Shown here: piece by piece, positions 15,457-24,956 of the stretch
Layout: every line of letters begins with the position of its first letter
Numbering within the stretch: the first letter of the stretch is position 1
Origin: Hasllibacter sp. MH4015
GTDB lineage: Bacteria; Pseudomonadota; Alphaproteobacteria; Rhodobacterales; Rhodobacteraceae
NCBI RefSeq assembly: GCF_020177575.1
Contig: NZ_JAHTBK010000001.1
Location: 2,477,875 to 2,541,874 of the forward strand
Length of the DNA: 64,000 nt
Direction: 5' to 3'
The notes under the pieces: generated by a model
The model's input: the letters and a program-made list of their open reading frames with translations, nothing else
The model's database searches: none
Told to the model about the DNA's origin: nothing
Program-made: the position numbers and the translations under genes

Positions 15457-16397
15457 ACATGGACACGACCACCGATATCGTCCTTCTGGGCCTCGCCGTC
15501 TTCGGCATCCTCATTGCCTTCACCATCGCGGGCGAGGGCATGCGCGCCCGCCTGCCGCGCGGCGAAAGCAACCCGGTGGTGGAGGCCTTCGTGATGCGCG
15601 TCCACACCTGGTGGGGCCTCGCGATCCTGCTGACCCTCGCGCTGCTTCTGGGCCGGATCGGGATCATCCTGCTCTTCGCCTTCGCCTCCTTCGCGGCCTT
15701 GCGCGAATTCCTCACCTTCGCGCGCAAACGCCGGGCCGATCACCTGCCTTTGGCGCTGGGATGTTTCGTCATCCTGCCGCTGCAATACGTGTTCGTTGCG
15801 CTGGACTGGACCGCCCTTTTCACCGTCTTCATCCCCGTCTACGCTTTCCTGCTGCTCCCCATCGTCTCCGCGCTCCGCGGCGATGCCACCAACTTCATGG
15901 GCCGCGTGGCCGAGACGCAATGGGGCCTGATGATCTGCGTCTTCTGCATCTCCCACGTGCCCGCGCTCCTGACCTACGACATGCCCGACGGCTCCGACCG
16001 CTCGATCCTGCTGATCGTCTTCCTCGCCATGGTCGTGCAATTGGGCGACGTGTTCGAATATTACGCGGGCCGCCGCTTCGGCCGCCGCAAGATCGCCCCC
16101 GACCTGTCCCCCAAGACGGTCGAGGGGATGGTGGCGGGCGTGTTCGCCGCGGCACTCATCGGGGCCGTGCTCAGCTGGGTGACGCCCTTCGGCGTGCTCG
16201 GCGCGGCGGCGATGGCCGCGCTCTCCTTCATCGTCGGCATGTTCGGCAGCCTCGTCTTCGCCGCGATCAAACGCGACAAGGGCGTGAAGGACTGGTCCCA
16301 CCTAATCCCCGGCCAAGGAGGCCTTCTGGACCAGCTCGACAGCGTGATCTTCGCGGCCCCGATCTTCTACCATGTGACGCAGTTGGTGTGGTCCTAG
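15453..16397 (+). CDS. cdsA: phosphatidate cytidylyltransferase, variant signature
   Basis: Integral membrane enzyme that forms CDP-diacylglycerol from phosphatidate and CTP. The 314-residue product has about seven to eight hydrophobic segments and the CdsA C-terminal region (AIKRDKGVKDWSHLIPGQGG followed by LLDQLDS, residues about 268-296). The classical signature reads ...PGHGGxxDRxD; here His is replaced by Gln and Arg by Gln. It starts within the plsC stop (4-base overlap), so the two are coupled. The variant could mean altered kinetics or simply a divergent subfamily; the other motif residues (KR, KD, two Asp) are kept. Confidence 0.82.
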   Translation: MNMDTTTDIVLLGLAVFGILIAFTIAGEGMRARLPRGESNPVVEAFVMRVHTWWGLAILLTLALLLGRIGIILLFAFASFAALREFLTFARKRRADHLPLALGCFVILPLQYVFVALDWTALFTVFIPVYAFLLLPIVSALRGDATNFMGRVAETQWGLMICVFCISHVPALLTYDMPDGSDRSILLIVFLAMVVQLGDVFEYYAGRRFGRRKIAPDLSPKTVEGMVAGVFAAALIGAVLSWVTPFGVLGAAAMAALSFIVGMFGSLVFAAIKRDKGVKDWSHLIPGQGGLLDQLDSVIFAAPIFYHVTQLVWS

Positions 16398-16425
16398 TCA
16401 GTGCTACCGCGCCCGCGTGATGTCC

Positions 16426-16674
16426 TTAGTGCAATCGCGCCTGCGTCACGAACACCGTCACCCGCTCCTCCCCCAGCGCGCGCAGAGCCTCCAGCCGGTG
16501 ATACCCCTCCAAAAGCACATACCGCCCCTTCCCCTCCCGCACCCGGATGGGAGTCGTCTGCCCGTTCTCCAGAATGTCATTGGCCAGCGCCTCGACCTTC
16601 TCCGCCTCCAACGTCTTCTTCCGTTTGGCGGGCACATAGATGTCGTCGATGCGCAGGGGGATGGCATTGGGCAT
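16426..16674 (-). CDS. small ParB N-terminal domain-like protein
   Basis: An 82-residue protein consisting of little more than a ParB/Sulfiredoxin-like fold: IPLRIDDIYVPAKRKKTLEAEKVEALANDILENGQTTPIRVR followed by GRYVLLEGYHRLEALRALGEERVTVFV. The GxHRLEA box matches the nucleotide-binding GxRR region of ParB proteins. It lacks a helix-turn-helix domain and so is not a partition ParB. Role unknown. Convergent with cdsA and followed on its upstream side by two copies of the structured repeat. Confidence 0.78.
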   Translation of the reverse strand: MPNAIPLRIDDIYVPAKRKKTLEAEKVEALANDILENGQTTPIRVREGKGRYVLLEGYHRLEALRALGEERVTVFVTQARLH

Positions 16675-16754
16675 GGCGCGCGCTCCTTGGGGCTGGAGGG
16701 GGAGCGTAGCACGGGATTGGCAAGGGCCGGTGGGAATTCATGCGACATGAGATA

Positions 16755-16923
16755 GCCCCGCCATCGACGGGCCGGGGACTGTCGATCCAACGGCGCTTCG
16801 GAGCGGTTTATGCCCGCCAAGCTCTTCAATTTTATGACCGAAGCACCCAGCCTCATCAAATCGACAGGCCGCCGGACGGCCCGTCGATGGCGGGGCGGGC
16901 AAGCCCGCTGTTAACCCGCTTGG
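16755..16923 (+). repeat. structured palindromic repeat, copy 1 (plus orientation)
   Basis: About 170 bp. Outer arms GCCCCGCCATCGACGGGCC (16755-16773) and its exact reverse complement (16878-16896); inner arms CTGTCGAT (16779-16786) and ATCGACAG (16860-16867); a tail hairpin GCGGGC-AA-GCCCGC, then CTGTTAACCCGCTTGG. Four relatives are at 16949, 20966, 36627 and 41296. Confidence 0.9.
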
Positions 16924-16948
16924 ACGCCTGCAGTTCCGTTTACCTCAG

Positions 16949-17117
16949 GCGCCATTGTCGGGCCGCGGTTCGGCGATCCAACATTCGCGCAGTGGCACTT
17001 TATACCGGCCAAGCCAGCGCACCCAACGAACGGAGCACCCAGTCTAACCATATCGCCGTGCCGGGGGGCGGCCCGACGATGGCGCGGCGGCGCAAACGCC
17101 GCTGTTAACGCGCTTGG
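16949..17117 (+). repeat. structured palindromic repeat, copy 2 (plus orientation)
   Basis: Directly follows copy 1, 25 bp away. Outer arms GCGCCATTGTCGGGCC (16949-16964) and GGCCCGACGATGGCGC (17070-17085), pairing fully with one G-T wobble; inner arms CGGCGAT (16971-16977) and ATCGCCG (17052-17058); tail hairpin GCGGCG-CAAA-CGCCGC; then CTGTTAACGCGCTTGG. It abuts the 3' end of the minus-strand gene ending at 17124. Confidence 0.88.
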
Positions 17118-17123
17118 TGAATT

Positions 17124-18266
17124 TCACGTCAGGAGCTTCAGCCAGTCCTGAGCCAACGAGGTTAGCACTCGGATGTTCGCCGGGTTGAGTAGCCAAACCG
17201 AGAGACCAAAGGCCGCATTAGCGAAGATCGCGAGTCCGACAACCTCCGCAGGGGAATAGTCTCTTGTTTGGAGAAGCATATATCCGGCGTTAAGTGCTTC
17301 GATGGCTTCTTCAATGCTTTCAGCGTTTGGCTCGGAAGACGATGCTTGATTATGGAGAGTCCGGATTGCATTCCAAATGGCAGTTACTTGCTGCACGGCA
17401 TCGGAATTCAGTCCGGTTGGTTCCGGCGGGCAATTGCCACATATCCCGAACCGGGTATCAAGGTTTGCGCCCGAACCATCCTCGATCTCTTCGATCTTTG
17501 AGAGTACGGCAAACCGCGCTTCAATCCGTGCGATCTCCTCCGACACCGCCTCTGGCCCGGCCTCCCAAATGTCATCGGGGATTAGTGCTACAGCCGTCCG
17601 AATTTCCTTCGGCAACGGTTCCCCCAAGACGACACTCCGATAGTAGCGCTCCCAAAAGGTCCACGGACTGTCTGGATCGCATAGTCGCGAGCCACTCAGA
17701 TGTCGATCCGCTTCACCTTGAAACTGAGCGAAGGGAAAGGAGCTAAGGCTCAACAAAGAATGCAAATAATCCAGCGAGCCGGGATAATGGATCGAACGGT
17801 CTGAGATGGAGTCGCCGGAACCGGAGTGGGCAGTCGACGCAAACGCTGCACTTGTTGCCTCAGCACAACACAGGGCGATATTCGCATCAGCTTTATGTAC
17901 GATCGCAACTGCACCTGCTGCAGCATCGCAGGCATAGGCGAACCCGTGATCTGGCAATATTTCTGAGTATGCACCGTATGCCTTTGAGATCACTTGATTG
18001 AGTGACCGCGTGATCGAAGTCGCAATCTTCTCACAGAGGTCCACAAAATCGGTCGATGCATTCTCTTGCGCAAGGCCAGCCATCAGAAGCGACCGCGCGC
18101 ACAGCAACGCAAGTTGTTCGTTCCAACGGTCACTTTCTGAGGCCATCGCCAGAGGGAAGGCTTGAATTGTGGACTTGTAAGCAATCCAGCGTAAATCCTC
18201 CGCAGATTGGGTCGTCAGCTCTGAGAGCAATGCGCTTCGAAGACTCGAGTATGTTGAATCGACCAC
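17124..18266 (-). CDS. hypothetical protein with FWxRYY...LG.PL..E...ALI...IW.xGPxxV motif
   Basis: A 380-residue protein of unknown function. Around residues 205-255 it carries a pattern I recognise from many alphaproteobacterial proteins without assigned role: WTFWERYYRSVVLGEPLP, VALIPDDIWEAGPEAVSEEI and ARIEARF. The N-terminal half is Ala/Ser-rich and helical, with several cysteines; a hydrophobic stretch (VVGLAIFANAAFGLSVWLL) near the C-terminus could be a membrane helix. G+C is about half in sampled lines, clearly below the surrounding genes. The GTG start at 18266 touches the doc stop codon, so it looks like the third gene of the phd-doc operon. Copy 2 of the repeat abuts its 3' end. 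Confidence 0.6.
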   Translation of the reverse strand: MVDSTYSSLRSALLSELTTQSAEDLRWIAYKSTIQAFPLAMASESDRWNEQLALLCARSLLMAGLAQENASTDFVDLCEKIATSITRSLNQVISKAYGAYSEILPDHGFAYACDAAAGAVAIVHKADANIALCCAEATSAAFASTAHSGSGDSISDRSIHYPGSLDYLHSLLSLSSFPFAQFQGEADRHLSGSRLCDPDSPWTFWERYYRSVVLGEPLPKEIRTAVALIPDDIWEAGPEAVSEEIARIEARFAVLSKIEEIEDGSGANLDTRFGICGNCPPEPTGLNSDAVQQVTAIWNAIRTLHNQASSSEPNAESIEEAIEALNAGYMLLQTRDYSPAEVVGLAIFANAAFGLSVWLLNPANIRVLTSLAQDWLKLLT

Positions 18267-18644
18267 CTACTTCCCCACCTCCCGCAACCACCCCGCCATC
18301 TCCTCCGCGCTCATCGCCCCCTGCGCCAGCGCGATCACCTTTGGCCCCATAACCTCCGGCTCGAACGCCATCCGCACGCCATTTGCCTGCAACACCACAA
18401 CCATCACCTCGTAAGCCGTCCGCTTGTTCGCATCGTTGAAGCAATGCCCTTGCGAAACCGCTTCGCCGTAGGCCGCAGCAAGATCGAACACATCCGCAAT
18501 CATCCCGTAGGCGATCCGATGATCGACCCGCGCCAACGTACCCTCCAGTGACTTGTCCAAAGCCAAGCCCTGCAGCTCGCCCGGGTTCAGCACAGCATCA
18601 TGGATCGCCACGACCAATTCGGTCGGCAAAAGAACCCAGCTCAT
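18267..18644 (-). CDS. doc: Fic/Doc-type death-on-curing toxin
   Basis: A 125-residue Doc-family toxin; known members phosphorylate EF-Tu and stop translation. The active-site motif [11 protein letters not shown] (His67 to Arg75) matches HxFx(D/N)ANKR in full. Length is typical. It overlaps the upstream antitoxin gene by 4 bases (ATGA), the usual phd-doc coupling, and the following unknown gene starts immediately after its stop. Confidence 0.93.
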   Translation of the reverse strand: MSWVLLPTELVVAIHDAVLNPGELQGLALDKSLEGTLARVDHRIAYGMIADVFDLAAAYGEAVSQGHCFNDANKRTAYEVMVVVLQANGVRMAFEPEVMGPKVIALAQGAMSAEEMAGWLREVGK

Positions 18645-18898
18645 TTGTCTTTCAGGTAATCAAGCACCGGCTGGTCGATGTTCTTGCGGTCTTGGAGAAT
18701 GGACATAACCTCCTCCATCGTCGCAAACCGAGGCTCCCCCGCACCCGTGTCCTGCACAAACTCCGCCGGCACCAAATATGCCACCGGCTTCGAGTTCTTC
18801 AAAATCGCCACCGGCTTGCCGTTCGCCCGCGCCAAAACCTTCTGCGGCTCGCGCAATTCGGTGATCGAGGCAATCTCATTCGTCAGCAAACGTGTCAT
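18641..18898 (-). CDS. phd: Phd/YefM-type antitoxin
   Basis: An 85-residue antitoxin that would bind the operon promoter and neutralise Doc. The N-terminus has the Phd fold pattern: [37 protein letters not shown]. The C-terminal part ([22 protein letters not shown]) is the probable toxin-binding helix. GGAGGG lies 7 bases upstream of the ATG. Its promoter must lie in the 126-bp gap shared with the divergent lepA. Confidence 0.92.
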   Translation of the reverse strand: MTRLLTNEIASITELREPQKVLARANGKPVAILKNSKPVAYLVPAEFVQDTGAGEPRFATMEEVMSILQDRKNIDQPVLDYLKDK

Positions 18899-19024
18899 AT
18901 CCTACCCTCCAAATTACATATCTCTATACACAAAATCTCGCACATCCGCAACGTCGCCGCACCCCTTTCCCAAACCGCGCCCGTAAGCTACATCCATGCC
19001 CAAGCCCTTAGGACGCCGACGCAC

Positions 19025-20824
<1,800 letters not shown>

Positions 20825-20965
20825 GCGCAACCAGCCTTAGTCGCGCGACAGGGAATTTCCACCAGTGGGGGAAAGCGACTTTTGCTCGCAGAAGTCTGCG
20901 GCCCCACCCCCTCACCATTCCAGACGCACCGCCAGCCCCAAGCCCTCTCAAACGCCCACCACAAA

Positions 20966-21136
20966 GCCCCGCCATCGACGGGCCTGGGTCCGGCGATCCA
21001 ACGCCCGCGCTCTGGCACTTTATCCCAGCCACACCATCGCACCCAACGAATGGAGCGCCCAGCCTCACCAAATCGCCGGGCCCCGGACAGGCCCGTCGAT
21101 GGCGGGGCGGGCGCTGCCCGCTGTTAACCCGCTTGG
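20966..21136 (+). repeat. structured palindromic repeat, copy 3 (plus orientation)
   Basis: Outer arms GCCCCGCCATCGACGGGCC (20966-20984) and exact complement (21090-21108); inner arms CCGGCGAT (20990-20997) and ATCGCCGG (21072-21079); tail hairpin GCGGGC-GCT-GCCCGC; ends CTGTTAACCCGCTTGG. It lies between lepA and the low-GC DUF5343 gene. Confidence 0.9.
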
Positions 21137-21180
21137 AACTAGGCATTGAAAACCGGATGTCGCGCCTTTACGGTCAACCT

Positions 21181-21831
21181 ATGGCACAAAAACTACCCTA
21201 TTTGGCGACCCCGGGAACTGTTCCAAAGGTTCTTGACAAAATTATTGAGGCAAAAACGCCTGAGCGATTCACAATTGATTTCCTAGGGACGCGACTCGGT
21301 TTCAAAGGAGGAAACGCGCGTCCAATCATACCGCTACTCAAGCGGATTGGCCTTTTAACAGAGGACGGAACCCCAACTGAACTCTACCGGAAATTTAGAA
21401 CCGAGGGTGGGCGCGGCAATGCAATGGCGAGCGCCATCAAGCAAGGTTACGACGAGCTATTTATAAGGAATGAATATGCTCATGATCTATCAAAGAATGA
21501 CCTGAAAGACTTGGTCTACGAAATTACTGGAGCGGAGAAAGGTAACACCGCGACCGAGTGCGTGATCTCTACATTCCTAAACTTAAAGGAATATGCCGAC
21601 TTTGAGTCTGACGCTATTGCTCAGACCGAAACCGATGCATACGAAGGCCGCACCGATACAATCGCGACCTCTGAACACGAAGACGTGCCGGGTCAAAACC
21701 CTTCTGACCAGCCATCAAACCAGAGAACTTTTGGACTTTCTTATACAATCAACATCAATCTTCCTGAAACCAAGGATGTTGAAGTATACAATGCCATCTT
21801 TGAGGCCATTGAGCGAAAGCTCCTCAAATAA
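21181..21831 (+). CDS. DUF5343 domain protein
   Basis: A 216-residue protein. The N-terminal 120 residues match the DUF5343 pattern: LPYLATPGTVPKVLDKIIEA, TIDFLGTRLGFKGGNARPII, PLLKRIGLLTEDGTPTELYRKFR, then the segment with IKQGYDELF. This looks like a winged-helix-type fold. The C-terminal part is acidic and polar, ending in a strand-helix segment (YTININLPETKDVEVYNAIFEAIERKLL). G+C is about 48% in sampled lines. The ATG at 21181 is chosen; another in frame at 21157 is possible. The next gene starts at the base after its stop (TAAATG). The pairing with a HEPN protein suggests a defence or toxin-antitoxin unit; this is inference. Confidence 0.75.
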   Translation: MAQKLPYLATPGTVPKVLDKIIEAKTPERFTIDFLGTRLGFKGGNARPIIPLLKRIGLLTEDGTPTELYRKFRTEGGRGNAMASAIKQGYDELFIRNEYAHDLSKNDLKDLVYEITGAEKGNTATECVISTFLNLKEYADFESDAIAQTETDAYEGRTDTIATSEHEDVPGQNPSDQPSNQRTFGLSYTININLPETKDVEVYNAIFEAIERKLLK

Positions 21832-22431
21832 ATGCCAATCAATCACAACCATCGCTATTTTGGGCTGAATAGTCTTTCGTTGGAAGCGGCAGTTCAAGAG
21901 GTGCAGCAGCGGCTCGGCTTAAGTCTCGGACCATCTCACAGCGATAAGTCATCCAGCGCAGCTAGTATGGACGCAACCTTTTACCCGCAGTTTTCGGAAA
22001 GAATTAGAACTGATGCGGAACGGATGGCGCGGAATTACATTCTCTTCTACAGTCTTGAAAATGCAATCCGAGATCTGATTGATGACGTTCTTTTCGACGC
22101 TATTGGTCCCGATTGGTGGGAAGAACCTGATGTAGTTCCCGAACCAGTTCACAAGAATGCGGATAAGAATAAGAAAAAAGAAGATGGCACCGGCGTCACG
22201 CCCAGGTCCGATCGGATGCTGGACTATACCAACTTTGGAGAACTTGGAGAAATCATAAAATCGAATTGGACGAATTTCGGAGATATCTTTCGCGATCGCA
22301 GGGCGGTTGAACGGATCATCGCAAATCTCAATACCTTGCGCGCTTCAATTGCACACTGCACTGCGCTTTCGGAAGACGAGGAACTTCGTCTTCATCTTTC
22401 TCTGAGAGACTGGTTCCGTCAACAGGCGTAG
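21832..22431 (+). CDS. Swt1-type HEPN domain protein (putative RNase)
   Basis: A 199-residue protein. Residues about 65-199 fit the Swt1-family HEPN domain: RNYILFYSLENAIRDLIDDVL, WWEEP, LDYTNFGELGEIIKSNW and the HEPN catalytic motif Rx4H as R170-ASIA-H175, followed by HLSLRDWF. HEPN domains with this motif are usually metal-independent RNases used in toxin-antitoxin and phage-defence systems. A Lys-rich loop (KNADKNKKKEDG) is inserted at about 108-118. Low GC like its partner. The start codon immediately follows the stop of the DUF5343 gene, so they form a two-gene unit. Its neighbour downstream is a normal-GC lipoprotein gene. Confidence 0.78.
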   Translation: MPINHNHRYFGLNSLSLEAAVQEVQQRLGLSLGPSHSDKSSSAASMDATFYPQFSERIRTDAERMARNYILFYSLENAIRDLIDDVLFDAIGPDWWEEPDVVPEPVHKNADKNKKKEDGTGVTPRSDRMLDYTNFGELGEIIKSNWTNFGDIFRDRRAVERIIANLNTLRASIAHCTALSEDEELRLHLSLRDWFRQQA

Positions 22432-22464
22432 GACTTCCCATCTTTTGCGTCTCTGCCTCCCCAC

Positions 22465-22812
22465 ATGCGCCTTCTCCTCGCCCTCCCGCTCCTCCTCCTC
22501 CCCGCCTGCGACGCGGGCCATCTCGGCAATCCGCTGCTCCTGCCCATCACAGGCCTCGCCACCGCCGTGGAGAACACCTCCTTCAACGCCCACCGCGCCC
22601 GCGTCTCCGACCTCCTCGCCGCCAACCAGCCCGCCGTCATGGCCGAGGCCCTCTCCACCCCCGGCCCTGCCCTCGCCGCCCTCTACCAGACCGCCCAGAT
22701 CCCCCCGGCCAGCCAACCCGCCATCCTCCGCGACCTGGCCGAGATCTCCGCCGCCCCGCCAGCCGATTGGGTCGAGCGCGCCACAACCATCGCCATGGTC
22801 CACTCCATTTAA
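22465..22812 (+). CDS. small putative lipoprotein
   Basis: A 115-residue protein with a lipoprotein signal (MRLLLALPLLLLPAC, lipidated Cys15) and an Ala-rich helical mature part without recognisable domain. Start ATG at 22465. Base composition returns to the high-GC norm here, so it probably is not part of the preceding low-GC pair despite being only 33 bp downstream. Function unknown. Confidence 0.6.
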   Translation: MRLLLALPLLLLPACDAGHLGNPLLLPITGLATAVENTSFNAHRARVSDLLAANQPAVMAEALSTPGPALAALYQTAQIPPASQPAILRDLAEISAAPPADWVERATTIAMVHSI

Positions 22813-22850
22813 CCTAAGGCTCCCATCCGCCGCCCCCACCCAACCCGCGT

Positions 22851-22894
22851 CTATACCAAACCTATACCAACCCTATACCCGTCCTATATCCGGC
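22851..22894 (+). repeat. four tandem 11-bp repeats
   Basis: CTATACC occurs at 22851, 22862 and 22873, and CTATATC at 22884, each followed by a 4-bp spacer (AAAC, AACC, CGTC, CGGC). The exact 11-bp spacing puts the motifs on nearly the same face of the helix. Confidence 0.85.
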
Positions 22895-23259
22895 ACCGAT
22901 TCAATATCTTGTAGGCCGTGATTCTGCACCCACGCCCCGAAAACCCCGCCCCGTCCGCTCAAATCGACCACGCCCGCACCCGCTCCTCCACAGGGTGAGA
23001 AAAACGTTAACGCTCAACCTTCTGGAGAGTGCATCCCCCTGCGCCACACAGGGTTCTCAACACTTTCATCCACAAGAAATCAGGCCCCCGTCGCGTTATT
23101 TCGTTGCCCGCCCGCTGCACTTGGGGAACAGTGATCTCACCGCAGCGAAGGACCTGTCCGACGCGGCGGGCGCCACGGCCTCCGAAGGTCGGAAGCGCGC
23201 CAGGTGGAGCTTCGGTTCAAACCAGCACGTGGAAGATCGAGGGCTTGGAAGACGGCTGG

Positions 23260-23449
23260 CAAGTCATTGACGTGCAAGTCATTTTCGAAGCAGCAGACCA
23301 TGGTGGGGCGTATAGGGAACCGCAAGGGGACCAAGCGTCAAGTAGGGACCCGCAAGGGTACCCGCGCACCGGAGAGGGAACGTGCAAGCGGACCTGATCC
23401 ATTCGAAGGCGTCAGGGTGGGGGCAACCCCAATGCATGGACCGCGTCCG
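23260..23449 (+). other. possible structured non-coding RNA segment
   Basis: Contains direct repeats at 23260/23275 and 23313/23343, then a potential long hairpin: CGGAC (23389) with GTCCG (23445), CCAT with ATGG, and a perfect TGGGG-GCAA-CCCCA stem with a GNRA tetraloop at 23418-23431. No known RNA family recognised; transcription is not shown. Confidence 0.25.
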
Positions 23450-23653
23450 AGCACCTGGCGCCTTCACCTTTTCCACACACGTGACACGAGAAAAAGGGCC
23501 CGGAACCTCAACGGCCCGAGCCCTCGCATCAGGAATGCAATCCGCGTCCATGCACCTGTGCGGTTTGCCTAACCCGCGCGTGCGGCCCGATCAAGCGCGT
23601 CGGGCCGATCTCGGGCCGTCCGCAACATTTACGCAACACCGCGCGGGCGGACA

Positions 23654-24415
23654 CTATTTCTGGGCCTCCGCGTCCAGAAACGCCCGGCACGCCGCCTCGA
23701 ATTCCCGCGGTTTCTCCGCGTGGAGCCAATGGCCTGCGCCCGGGATCTTCGCGAAGCGTGCGGCCGGGAAAAGCCGTTTGAATTCAGGCCGATGTTCCCG
23801 CGTAACGTATTCCGACGCCGCCCCCGACAGGACCAGAACCGGCCCGTCGAAGTGGCCTGGGACGTCCGGAAACCCCAAGATCGCCGCCATATCGGCCTCC
23901 AACTGATCCAGGTTCAGCCGCCAGGCCCGCGCCTTCACGTCCAGGGATTGCAACAGGAACGCCCGAACCCCTTGTTCCGAAATGACTTTTGCAAGCAGCC
24001 GGTCCGCATCCCCCCGCGTGGCGACCGCGCCCAGATCCACCGACCGCATCGCGTCGATCATCCCTTGCTGCGTGTGGGAATACGCCACAGGCGCAATATC
24101 CGCCACCACCAACCGCTTGACGAGATTGGGAAATTTCAGCGCAAGGACCATCGCGGCCTTGCCCCCCATGGAATGCCCGATGACCTCCGCGACGCCGCCA
24201 TAGGCCCCGATCACCTCGGCCAGATCCTCGGCCATCGCGTCATAGGAATGAGGCGCGGCCCAAGGACTGCTCCCATGATTGCGCATATCGACCGCGATCA
24301 CCCGGCGCGTATCGCTCAGCCGTTTGGCGATCACGCCCCAGTTCCGCGCCGAACCGAAAAGCCCGTGCACGATGATGAGGGGCGCACCTTGCCCGTATTC
24401 GACGACGCTCAACAT
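23654..24415 (-). CDS. alpha/beta-fold hydrolase, YbfF-type esterase
   Basis: A 253-residue esterase close to E. coli YbfF. It has the oxyanion segment VHGLFGSARNW, VDMRNHGSSP, the nucleophile elbow GHSMGGKAA, and a C-terminal GAGHWLH that supplies the catalytic His. No signal peptide, so cytosolic, acting on short acyl esters or thioesters. The ATG at 24415 gives MLSVVEYGQGAP. Monocistronic; its 3' end faces the gene-poor stretch at 22.8-23.65 kb. Confidence 0.9.
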   Translation of the reverse strand: MLSVVEYGQGAPLIIVHGLFGSARNWGVIAKRLSDTRRVIAVDMRNHGSSPWAAPHSYDAMAEDLAEVIGAYGGVAEVIGHSMGGKAAMVLALKFPNLVKRLVVADIAPVAYSHTQQGMIDAMRSVDLGAVATRGDADRLLAKVISEQGVRAFLLQSLDVKARAWRLNLDQLEADMAAILGFPDVPGHFDGPVLVLSGAASEYVTREHRPEFKRLFPAARFAKIPGAGHWLHAEKPREFEAACRAFLDAEAQK

Positions 24416-24514
24416 GGGCCGAGCCTAGGGCGAAACGCGCGGAATACCAACGGGTTGAGCGATGGGCGTCCGAGCGGTATCCTGGCCGGGTTCAAAGGCT
24501 GGGGGGCCGATTCC

Positions 24515-24886
24515 ATGGACCACGCGCGCTATATCGAAGTGACCGACGATCTTCGTGACCTGATCGCCGAACGCCTGTCGATCCGCGCGAAAAGCTTCCC
24601 CAGGGCAGTGCGAAAGGCCGGGCGGTTGTTGCCGCCCAATGCCCGCGCCGCGGCGGACGCCCTGATACAGCTTGAACCTCGCGTATCGCATCCCAAGCTC
24701 GCCGTCCGCACCGACCCTGCACAGGTCGACCACGCGGCGGAGACGATCCGCACCGCCCTTTCGGCCCACCGCCCCGGCGCGCGCGCCAGCCGTCAGCGCA
24801 GCTTGTTCATGGCGGAAGTCGGGTTTCGGGCCCTGGTCCTCATCGGGGCGGGGCTCGCATTTCTTCAGTGGCACAGCCCGGTCTGA
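24515..24886 (+). CDS. conserved hypothetical protein with C-terminal membrane helix
   Basis: A 123-residue protein. The soluble N-terminal part (MDHARYIEVTDDLRDLIAERLSIRAKSF...RKAGRLLPPNARAAADALIQLE) is helical and basic, and the last 20 residues (ALVLIGAGLAFLQWHSPV) form one hydrophobic helix. It is therefore probably a tail-anchored or single-pass membrane protein. No enzyme motif. Divergent from the esterase gene, with convergent pirin downstream. Gene packing and codon use look real. Confidence 0.62.
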   Translation: MDHARYIEVTDDLRDLIAERLSIRAKSFPRAVRKAGRLLPPNARAAADALIQLEPRVSHPKLAVRTDPAQVDHAAETIRTALSAHRPGARASRQRSLFMAEVGFRALVLIGAGLAFLQWHSPV

Positions 24887-24956
24887 CCCGGCATTCTTTA
24901 TGGATCGGCGGAGCGGAGGACCTGTCCCCCGCTCTGCACCTGTCACATGACCCGCC

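Larger units (their letters stand above)
22813..23653. other. 841-bp stretch without a convincing gene
   Basis: Open reading frames here are short, mutually overlapping and match nothing I know. The stretch holds the four-copy 11-bp array (22851-22894), two pairs of direct repeats (CAAGTCATT at 23260 and 23275; a 20-bp TAGGGA(A/C)CCGCAAGGG-type repeat at 23313 and 23343) and hairpins near 23389-23449. I considered 6S RNA, tmRNA and SRP RNA and did not find their conserved sequences. Confidence 0.5.

Noticed and set aside
16426-16674. Partition system (ParB) or plasmid-derived locus
   Set aside because: Only the N-terminal ParB-like fold is present, no helix-turn-helix domain, no ParA and no parS-like site.
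22851-22894. CRISPR array
   Set aside because: The 11-bp units are far too short and have no spacers; no cas genes in the window.
23204-23230. GGTTCAAACC resembling a tRNA T-arm
   Set aside because: No matching acceptor, D-arm or anticodon stem could be found around it.
23100-23560. 6S RNA, tmRNA or SRP RNA candidate
   Set aside because: No tag-peptide frame, no SRP tetraloop/receptor sequence and no recognisable 6S central bubble; left as unknown structured segment.
22995-23572. Several overlapping short open frames in the gene-poor stretch
   Set aside because: Mutually overlapping on both strands, no ribosome-binding sites, no recognisable domains; treated as non-coding.
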